From: Singulisphaera sp. GP187
GTDB lineage: Bacteria; Planctomycetota; Phycisphaerae; Phycisphaerales; SM1A02
Direction: 5' to 3'
Assembly (NCBI GenBank): GCA_945896765.1
Contig: CAMDEL010000124.1
Location: 1-5,330, forward strand
DNA length: 5,330 nt
A model generated the notes under the pieces. That model worked only from the letters and a program-made list of their open reading frames with translations, was not told the origin of the DNA and searched no databases. The translations under genes and the position numbers were made by a program. Position 1 is the stretch's first letter; every line of letters starts with the position of its first letter. Shown piece by piece: positions 1 through 4,992 of this stretch.

Positions 1-113
1 GCCGTCGGCCGCCTGCGGAACTCGCCCGGCAGAATCTTTCAACGGCTGGGCACGCAAACAGAAGCACGACGGATCTGAAAAACGTTCGAACGAGAATTTG
101 ATTCACCAACGTA

Positions 114-216
114 GGCAGCAGACTGATTTGAACCCCGGCGAGTTTGCAAGCCGAGCCGGAGTCCGCGTAGGCGAGGCGCAGCATGTTTGAGCCCGGGGGC
201 GAATCAGTCCGCTGCC
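114..216. repeat. Long imperfect inverted repeat (arms 114-138 and 194-216)
   Basis: The left arm begins GGCAGCAGACTGATT (114-128) and is the near reverse complement of GAATCAGTCCGCTGCC (201-216), with 14 of 16 positions matching. The complementarity continues inward through a CCCCGG (133-138) / CCGGGG (194-199) pairing. The left arm is therefore an inverted partial copy of the same repeat unit described at 185-228. The roughly 55-nt interior is GC-rich. Transcribed, the region could fold into a long imperfect hairpin; as DNA it resembles the paired inverted units seen in REP/BIME-type or MITE-like repeats. I infer no function. Confidence 0.55.
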
Positions 217-228
217 AAAATCTGCACG
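185..228 (+). repeat. Direct repeat unit, copy 1 (GTTTGAGCCC ... CTGCACG)
   Basis: This unit starts with GTTTGAGCCC (185-194), has a short G-rich spacer, and continues with a 28-nt block (201-228) beginning GAATCAGTC and ending TGCACG. The block matches the one at 322-349 at 24 of 28 positions by my hand alignment, and both units share the leading GTTTGAGCCC. The longer core GCATGTTTGAGC at 181-192 occurs again at 247-258, without the second half of the unit. Its role is unknown. It could be a REP-like dispersed repeat or the degenerate remnant of a small non-autonomous element. Confidence 0.7.
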
Positions 229-304
229 AACCATATTTGAGTCCATGCATGTTTGAGCGCCAGGATATGCGTCCCGCGGCGTTCGCATAAACCATTCTGA
301 ATTT

Positions 305-349
305 GTTTGAGCCCTTAGGTCAAATCAGTCAGCTGTCAAAATATGCACG
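305..349 (+). repeat. Direct repeat unit, copy 2
   Basis: This is the second copy of the unit: GTTTGAGCCC at 305-314, a 7-nt spacer, then AAATCAGTC to ATGCACG at 322-349. It differs from copy 1 at four positions of the 28-nt block. It ends only a few bases before the T-tract side of the clpB terminator (from 355). The three GTTTGAGC cores start at 185, 251 and 305, separated by 66 and 54 nt, both multiples of three, so the TGA in each falls in the same reading frame. That may be chance. Confidence 0.7.
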
Positions 350-354
350 CACAA

Positions 355-395
355 CAAAAAGAAACCGCACTAGACCGAGTGCGGTTTCCTTTTTG
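355..395 (-). terminator. Intrinsic terminator of clpB, near-symmetrical and probably bidirectional
   Basis: A perfect 11-bp stem (GAAACCGCACT at 361-371 with AGTGCGGTTTC at 378-388) encloses a 6-nt loop (372-377). On the minus strand it is followed by a T run from 360 down to 356, giving a classic rho-independent terminator for clpB. On the plus strand the stem is followed by CTTTTT (389-394), so it could also stop rightward transcription entering from the left. The flanking A and T tracts extend the pairing with a single-base bulge. The clpB stop codon TAG (372-370) lies across the boundary of the loop and the 3' arm, so the 5' arm is coding sequence. Confidence 0.9.
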
Positions 396-2988
396 AGTCA
401 TTGGTGAATGTAAAAGTCTTTCCCTGATAATCCACACGAACCGTGTCACCATCCTGAAACGTTCCGCCAAGAATTCCAGATGCAATCGGATTTTCGATAC
501 GTTGCTGCACGACCCTCTTCAATGGGCGTGCGCCAAACTGTGGGTCATAGCCCTCGGCCGCAAGTGCATCACGCGCCGCTGCAGAAACTTCCAATCCGAG
601 GCCACGCTGCACAAGTCGTCGTCGCAGATTTCCGATTTGAATCTCTGCAATTTTGGCAAGTTCTTCTCGATCGAGTTGGTGAAAGACCACGGTCTCATCG
701 ATTCGATTCAAGAGTTCTGGCCGCATCGAAGCCTTCAGCAATTTGCGTACATGGGCTTGAATCAATTCTTCAGGTTGATGCGCTTCGGACATTTCAAGAA
801 TCGCAGACGAACCGATATTGCTGGTCATCACAATAATGGTGTTTGCGAAATTGACTGTGCGCCCTTGACCATCGGTCAGTCGGCCATCATCGAGAACCTG
901 CAGCAGAATATTGCTGACATCTGGATGCGCTTTTTCGAATTCGTCAAAGAGCACAACACAATACGGCCGCCGCCGAACTGCCTCAGTCAATCGACCGCCT
1001 TCGTCATATCCAACATAGCCAGGAGGTGCGCCGATCAATCGCGCAACTGAGTGGCGCTCCATGTACTCGCTCATATCGATACGCACCATCGCATCTTGCG
1101 AATCGAAAAGCAATTCTGCAAGCGCCTTGCACAGTTCGGTCTTGCCAACGCCGGTTGGTCCAAGAAAGAGAAACGATCCAATAGGGCGATTCGCTTCGCC
1201 GAGTCCAGCTCGATTGCGTCGCACCGCTTCGGAGACCGCACGCACTGCTTCGGATTGTCCGACGACTCTGCGACGCAGCGCATCTTCGATATGCAAAAGT
1301 TTCTCGCGCTCGCTTTCAATCAACTTTGACATTGGAATGCCCGTCCATTTGGCGACAACTTCTGCAACGGCTTCAGGATCGACTTCTTCTTTCACGAGCG
1401 CATTTCCAGATTCAATTCGCTTTCGAAGTGCAATTTCTGCTTCCCCACGGCGAAGTTCTAAATCACGGATTTCGCCATGTTGAATGCGTGCAGCGCGCTC
1501 AAAATCTCCACGCCGCTGAGCCTGATCGAATTCAACCCGCTTTGTCTCAATCTGCCGAGTCATGTCCTTGATAGCGTCAAGTTCTTTCTTTTCAATCGTC
1601 CACTGCGCAGTCATTGTGCGATCTTGCTCTCGCTCGCCTGCCAATTCCTGATCGACGCCAGCAAGTCGTTGAGCACTCTGTGGATCCTTCTCAATCTGCA
1701 GCGCTGCTTTTTCAATTTCAAGTTTCGTGATGTGCCTTCGAATTGCATCAAGTTCCACTGGCATCGAATCATTTTCGATACGCAAGCGACTGGCGGCTTC
1801 GTCGAGCAAGTCAATCGCTTTGTCAGGAAGGAATCGATCGCTGATGTATCGATCCGAAAGATTCGCCGCCGTCACCAGTGCTGCGTCTTGGATGCGGACG
1901 CCGTGATGCGCTTCGTATCGTTCCTTCAGCCCACGCAAAATTGCAATCGCATCTTCGACGCTCGGTTCTCCAATGAAAACAGGACTGAAACGCCGCTCGA
2001 ATGCCGCATCTTTCTCGACATGCTTGCGATATTCGTCAAGTGTTGTCGCACCGATGCAGTGCAACTCGCCGCGCGCAAGCGCTGGCTTCAACAGTTGGCC
2101 CGCGCCGACAGCACCTTCGCCTTGGCCCGCACCAACAATTGTGTGAAGTTCGTCAATAAAAAGAATAATGCGACCTTCGCTCGAGGCAACTTCACGCAGA
2201 ACTGCTTTGAGTCTTTCCTCAAATTCACCGCGGAATTTCGCTCCTGCAAGCAGCGCGCCAACATCAAGTGCAATGATCCGCGAAGCACGCATGGATTCTG
2301 GACAGTCACCATTCATGATGCGCTGCGCGAGTCCTTCTGCGATCGCAGTCTTGCCCACGCCAGGCTCGCCAATCAGCACAGGATTATTTTTCGTCCGCCT
2401 CGACAAGACTTGCATGCATCTTCGGATTTCTTCGTCACGGCCGATGACGGGATCAAGTTTTCCGTTGGCAGCAAGTTCGTTCAGGTCTTTTCCATATTTC
2501 TTGAGCGCTTCATATGTGCTCTCTGCACCAGGATCGTGAATACCTTGCACTCCACTTGCTTTGCGAATGTCGCGCGCTGCAGTTTCAAGATCCTTCGCAT
2601 TCGCACCAACAGCGGCGAGAACATCTTGTCCTGCACCGCGCGTCTGCGCAATCGCAATCAGCAAGTGATCGCTGGAGACATATGTGTCCTTCATCTTCAG
2701 CGCGAGTCGCTCTGCAGCACCAATCACTTCCATCAATTCGCGTCCAGCATTCGCAGTCGCACCTTGGACGCGCGGTTGGCGCGATAATTGTGCAACGGCT
2801 GTTGAAGAAATACGCGCAGGGTCGAGTCCCGCTTTCGTAAGCACGCTTGACGCTGGTCCATCCTTCTCGCTCAACAATGCAACGAGCAGTTGCAGCGATC
2901 CAACTTCGCTATGTTGATCACGAACGGCGTTGGCTTGAGCTTGCGACAAGGCTTGCTGGGCGAGTGTTGTAAATTTCTCGAAGTTCAT
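370..2988 (-). CDS. clpB: ATP-dependent protein disaggregase ClpB (Hsp100)
   Basis: ClpB is a cytoplasmic hexameric AAA+ chaperone that works with DnaK/DnaJ/GrpE to thread proteins out of aggregates after stress. The 872-residue product is full length for the family. In order it shows a double Clp N-domain (about 1-145), the linker signature KYGKDLNELA and DPVIGRDEEIRR (164-190), and NBD1 with Walker A GEPGVGKT (207-214), pore loop around GAKFRGEFEERL (249-260), Walker B ILFIDE (275-280) and arginine fingers R332/R333. A charged coiled-coil middle domain (about 410-530) identifies ClpB rather than ClpA or ClpC. NBD2 has Walker A GPTGVGKT (610-617), pore loop GAPPGYVGY (653-661), Walker B VVLFDE (678-683) and sensor-2 GARPLKR (819-825). 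The start MNFEKFT matches the usual ClpB N-terminus; no Shine-Dalgarno precedes it. The last ~10 residues (basic, ending KPHSV) are encoded by the terminator arm. The gene lies 78 nt downstream of the cobalamin-binding-type gene on the same strand. Confidence 0.98.
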   Translation of the reverse strand: MNFEKFTTLAQQALSQAQANAVRDQHSEVGSLQLLVALLSEKDGPASSVLTKAGLDPARISSTAVAQLSRQPRVQGATANAGRELMEVIGAAERLALKMKDTYVSSDHLLIAIAQTRGAGQDVLAAVGANAKDLETAARDIRKASGVQGIHDPGAESTYEALKKYGKDLNELAANGKLDPVIGRDEEIRRCMQVLSRRTKNNPVLIGEPGVGKTAIAEGLAQRIMNGDCPESMRASRIIALDVGALLAGAKFRGEFEERLKAVLREVASSEGRIILFIDELHTIVGAGQGEGAVGAGQLLKPALARGELHCIGATTLDEYRKHVEKDAAFERRFSPVFIGEPSVEDAIAILRGLKERYEAHHGVRIQDAALVTAANLSDRYISDRFLPDKAIDLLDEAASRLRIENDSMPVELDAIRRHITKLEIEKAALQIEKDPQSAQRLAGVDQELAGEREQDRTMTAQWTIEKKELDAIKDMTRQIETKRVEFDQAQRRGDFERAARIQHGEIRDLELRRGEAEIALRKRIESGNALVKEEVDPEAVAEVVAKWTGIPMSKLIESEREKLLHIEDALRRRVVGQSEAVRAVSEAVRRNRAGLGEANRPIGSFLFLGPTGVGKTELCKALAELLFDSQDAMVRIDMSEYMERHSVARLIGAPPGYVGYDEGGRLTEAVRRRPYCVVLFDEFEKAHPDVSNILLQVLDDGRLTDGQGRTVNFANTIIVMTSNIGSSAILEMSEAHQPEELIQAHVRKLLKASMRPELLNRIDETVVFHQLDREELAKIAEIQIGNLRRRLVQRGLGLEVSAAARDALAAEGYDPQFGARPLKRVVQQRIENPIASGILGGTFQDGDTVRVDYQGKTFTFTNDSKRKPHSV

Positions 2989-2996
2989 AGGAAGTA

Positions 2997-3002
2997 TTCA
3001 TA
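2997..3002 (-). promoter_or_regulatory. Possible extended -10 element for clpB
   Basis: On the minus strand the sequence TGCTATGAAT lies just before clpB. It contains TATGAA (3002 to 2997; 4 of 6 matches to TATAAT) preceded by a TGn extended -10. No good -35 is visible at normal spacing, and I see neither a CIRCE element nor a sigma-32 consensus. If the element is used, transcription would begin only one to three bases before the ATG at 2988, giving a nearly leaderless mRNA. Low confidence; clpB may instead be read from the upstream gene. Confidence 0.2.
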
Positions 3003-3011
3003 GCAATTCCC

Positions 3012-3062
3012 GTGCCGAAACGAGCGACCTTTACGACCACGAAATCTCCATAAAAACGGCAC
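3012..3062. repeat. Spaced inverted repeat and tandem GGTCG motif upstream of clpB
   Basis: GTGCCG (3012-3017) and CGGCAC (3057-3062) form a perfect 6-bp inverted repeat about 39 nt apart, filling most of the gap between the upstream gene and clpB. Between them, the minus strand carries two direct GGTCG motifs separated by four bases (GGTCGTAAAGGTCG). This might be a regulator binding region for clpB, but arms this short can arise by chance. Confidence 0.25.
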
Positions 3063-3066
3063 AAAT

Positions 3067-3999
3067 TCAGACATGCTCGACTGGAAAGCCGTCCGGGATC
3101 AGTTCGGGACGGTCATTCAGCCATCCTGTCATCCACCGAAATGCATCGATCAATCTCGGACCGGGGCGATTGAACATCAGATTGCCATCGACCATCACGA
3201 CACGGCCGGAGCCATCCATATTCGCAGGAAGGAGGGGCCACCATTTTTGCGCACGCAGTGTCGCCATCTCGGATCGAATCGCCGGCAATCCATAACCGCA
3301 TGGACAAATGATGATGCGCTGCGGTGCAGCTTCAATAATTTCCTCCGGCGATGCCACGCGACTTTTCGCTCCTGCGAGATTGAGCGAATGCCTGCCACCT
3401 GCTGCGATGATCATCTCTGGAGTCCAATGTCCACCAACAAATGGAGGATCCATCCATTCTAAAAAAAGCACTTCAGGCCCTTCGATAAATGGATTGACAT
3501 GATCGACAGCAGTCCACCATCCTTCGCGCATTTCAACCATCGCACGCTCGGCTTGCTGCGGTCGACCAATCGCCTCACCGACCTTCAAGCAATCATCAAG
3601 CACATCCCAAATCGATTTCGGGTCAAGACTGATGATGGTCGGCGACGGATTCATCTTCGCTGCGACTGCGCGAACAGTTTCGAGATCAATCGAACAGACA
3701 TCGCACAAATCTTGAGTCAGAATCACATCGGGTCGAAGGTTGCGCAGTGCATCTGTATCGAGCGTGTACAAAGATTGATTTGCAGATTTTCCTGCACCGA
3801 GTGCTTCGCGAACAGCTTGATCAATCTCAGCGCTCGCGCCAATTCCAGTTGGTGCTGGCGTGCGCTGTCCAGTCAGCACCGGACGATCTTTGATTTGCGG
3901 CGGCCAGTCGCATTCGTGGCTTCGACCAACTAAAAGATCTTCACCGCCGATTCGGCAGAGAATTTCAGTGGCGCTTGGAAGCAGGCTGACGACTCGCAT
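3067..3999 (-). CDS. Cobalamin-binding-type periplasmic-binding-fold protein (BtuF/FepB-like), no signal peptide
   Basis: From the start MRVVSLLPSATEIL the product is 310 residues. It matches the helical-backbone metal-receptor/periplasmic-binding fold (PF01497 type) commonly annotated 'cobalamin-binding protein'. Visible hallmarks are SLLPSATEI (5-13), VGRSHECDWPP (24-34), LRPDVILTQDLCDVC (88-102), LEWMDPPFVGGHWTPE (180-195), an AAP..III.PCGYG block (224-237) and FNRPGPRLIDA (276-286). The N-terminus runs straight into the first beta strand with no signal peptide or lipobox. That is usual for this subgroup as I know it and suggests a cytoplasmic corrinoid or metal-chelate binding role rather than classical ABC import; ligand and role are unproven. 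The nearby ATG at 4005 (MPMRVV) is equally possible. The frame extends to a TTG at 4053, which would add residues unlike the family start. No transporter permease or ATPase gene is adjacent; clpB follows. Confidence 0.85.
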   Translation of the reverse strand: MRVVSLLPSATEILCRIGGEDLLVGRSHECDWPPQIKDRPVLTGQRTPAPTGIGASAEIDQAVREALGAGKSANQSLYTLDTDALRNLRPDVILTQDLCDVCSIDLETVRAVAAKMNPSPTIISLDPKSIWDVLDDCLKVGEAIGRPQQAERAMVEMREGWWTAVDHVNPFIEGPEVLFLEWMDPPFVGGHWTPEMIIAAGGRHSLNLAGAKSRVASPEEIIEAAPQRIIICPCGYGLPAIRSEMATLRAQKWWPLLPANMDGSGRVVMVDGNLMFNRPGPRLIDAFRWMTGWLNDRPELIPDGFPVEHV

Positions 4000-4058
4000 G
4001 GGCATGAACCATAGCGGGGACAGCGAATTCGCGCAGAATTGGCTTGCGATCAATCTCG

Positions 4059-4070
4059 AAAATCGATTTT
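4059..4070. promoter_or_regulatory. Perfect 12-bp palindrome AAAATCGATTTT in the divergent promoter region
   Basis: AAAATCGATTTT is a perfect palindrome midway between two divergent genes. It overlaps the proposed -35 (4069-4074) of the rightward secreted-protein gene, a position suited to an operator acting on one or both genes. It could also be chance AT-rich symmetry. No regulator is identified. Confidence 0.3.
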
Positions 4071-4096
4071 GACTTTTCTTCCGCTTGTGTCACAAT
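4069..4096 (+). promoter_or_regulatory. Predicted sigma-70-like promoter of the dockerin-like protein gene
   Basis: TTGACT (4069-4074; 5 of 6 matches to TTGACA) is followed after 16 nt by CACAAT (4091-4096; 4 of 6 matches to TATAAT). A start about seven bases downstream would fall near 4103, only about three bases before the ATG at 4106. No Shine-Dalgarno precedes that ATG, so a leaderless mRNA is plausible. The -10 overlaps the palindrome TTGTGTCACAA (4085-4095), a possible repressor or activator site. Confidence 0.4.
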
Positions 4097-4105
4097 TCAC
4101 TCTGA

Positions 4106-4837
4106 ATGCTTGGGCTACGCCATAAAACAACCGCATGTCTTCTGTCGCTCGCAATCGCTTCAAGCGTCGCCGCAGCAGTCATTCACACCACGGCGAATCC
4201 TTTTGGCGGCTTCTTTGGTTTATGGGGTCCCGATGTTTCCAATCAGCAATCCGTTGGCGCACGGTTCAGCCCGAATTCTGATTACACGCTGACCCAAGTC
4301 AAGATTTGGTTTATGAACAATAGTGATTCGGTCCACCCCGCCGTGACGGTCACGCTGCGTACCGATCAAACCTCTGGAAGTGTGAGCATTCCAAGCAACA
4401 CAATTTTGGCTGAGTGGAACATCAATATCCAAGCGCTTGGTTGGAATCCCGTGCAGGAAATCTTTGTTTCAACTGGTGGAGTTGGTCTGCATGCTGGTCA
4501 GAAATATTGGATCGTCGCACAATCAAACAGTTCCAGCGGAGCGAATGCGGTATGGAATTATGCATCGGTCGGCAACACATTCAGCGCAATCACATTGCAG
4601 AATGGGATCACTTGGCAACCTGGAGGAAGCGGCGCGGCGCTGACGCTGACTGTCGAAGGAAATCTTGGGCTTCCAATTCCGGCGGACATCAACCATGATG
4701 GTCTGGTCAACGGGAACGATCTTGCTGCGGTGTTGAGTGCGTGGGGGACATGCGCAAATTGTCCCGCCGATATCAATCAAGATGGTCAGGTTGACGGCAT
4801 TGATCTTGCAACATTGTTGTCTGCGTGGACGGGCTGA
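4106..4837 (+). CDS. Secreted beta-sandwich protein with C-terminal dockerin-like EF-hand repeats
   Basis: The 243-residue product begins with a clear Sec signal peptide: a basic start (RHK, residues 5-7), a hydrophobic core CLLSLAIASSVAAA (11-24), and likely cleavage after AAA. The ATG directly follows an in-frame TGA, which fixes the start. Residues about 30-185 look like an all-beta surface domain: alternating hydrophobic strands, LTQVKIWFMNN (62-72), and HAGQKYWIVAQS (129-140) typical of anchor-type beta-sandwich domains. The C-terminus has two dockerin-type calcium loops. Loop 1 has ligands D194, N196, D198, N202 and D205; loop 2 has D222, N224, D226, D230 and D233. Both are followed by an L(S)AW motif, with a Cys pair C216/C219 between them. 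Tandem tails like this are frequent on exported Phycisphaerae proteins, where they presumably mediate protein-protein attachment; the partner is not known to me. No catalytic motif is visible. Confidence 0.85.
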   Translation: MLGLRHKTTACLLSLAIASSVAAAVIHTTANPFGGFFGLWGPDVSNQQSVGARFSPNSDYTLTQVKIWFMNNSDSVHPAVTVTLRTDQTSGSVSIPSNTILAEWNINIQALGWNPVQEIFVSTGGVGLHAGQKYWIVAQSNSSSGANAVWNYASVGNTFSAITLQNGITWQPGGSGAALTLTVEGNLGLPIPADINHDGLVNGNDLAAVLSAWGTCANCPADINQDGQVDGIDLATLLSAWTG

Positions 4838-4864
4838 AGCGCAGGCAATCGAACGTCAGATGAA

Positions 4865-4935
4865 CTGGGGATCCTAGATTCGAACTAGGACAAACTGAGT
4901 CAGAGTCAGTTGTGCTACCGTTACACCAATCCCCA
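4865..4935 (-). tRNA. tRNA-Gln, anticodon CTG
   Basis: Read on the minus strand, the 71-nt gene folds into a complete cloverleaf. The acceptor is TGGGGAT/ATCCCCA (7 bp, with the first pair U-A typical of bacterial tRNA-Gln), discriminator G. The D arm is GTG-TAACGGTAG-CAC, the anticodon stem ACTGA/TCAGT with loop CTCTGAC (anticodon CUG, reading CAG), the variable loop TTGT, and the T arm CCTAG-TTCGAAT-CTAGG. The 3' CCA is not encoded (the next bases are TTC), so it must be added after transcription. The gene is convergent with the dockerin-like gene, whose stop is 27 nt away, and divergent from the lipoprotein gene. Confidence 0.97.
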
Positions 4936-4951
4936 AAGTGACTGGCTTTGA

Positions 4952-4957
4952 ATAATA
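4952..4957 (-). promoter_or_regulatory. Probable -10 box of the tRNA-Gln gene
   Basis: TATTAT (minus strand, 4957 to 4952) matches TATAAT at 5 of 6 positions and lies 16 nt before the first tRNA base, leaving a short leader. No convincing -35 is visible at 16-18 nt spacing, so the call rests on the -10 alone. Confidence 0.35.
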
Positions 4958-4992
4958 CCGAAGTCCTCTTCATTTCACACCTCCTTCTTTCG

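Larger units (their letters stand above)
1..350. other. Gene-poor intergenic region rich in short repeats
   Basis: I find no convincing gene here. One plus-strand frame stays open from the left edge (base 2) to a TGA at 188-190, about 62 codons. Its conceptual product is basic and low in hydrophobics (it contains 'NPGEFASRAGVRVGEAQHV' before the stop) and matches no family I recognise. It could be the 3' end of a gene starting outside the window, or chance openness in GC-rich repeat DNA. A short minus-strand frame at 103-288 is also open but only translates the repeats (AQTC occurs twice). The stretch is best described as repeat-bearing intergenic DNA running up to the clpB terminator. A small hairpin with TATGCG/CGCATA arms lies at 266-289. 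Confidence 0.6.

Noticed and set aside
103..288. 61-codon minus-strand open frame
   Set aside because: It only translates the short repeats (the same AQTC peptide appears twice), with no ribosome site and no protein-like composition.
114..349. CRISPR array or integron attC cluster
   Set aside because: The repeats are few, diverged, unevenly spaced and partly inverted. There is no regular spacer length, and no GTTRRRY/RYYYAAC core pair of attC was found.
1477..2787. 436-codon plus-strand open frame opposite clpB
   Set aside because: It is antisense to a clear full-length clpB, the product is Cys/Arg/Phe-rich with no recognisable domain, and the openness follows from the codon bias of clpB on the other strand.
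4000..4053. Extended N-terminus of the cobalamin-binding-type protein from TTG at 4053
   Set aside because: The extra 18 residues are not a signal peptide and do not resemble homologs, which begin at the SLLPSATE strand. ATG at 3999 or 4005 fits better.
4979..4987. Plus-strand CACCTCCTT resembling the 3' end of 16S rRNA
   Set aside because: The upstream bases show no similarity to the conserved 16S 3' region; it is only the complement of the minus-strand SD-like motif.
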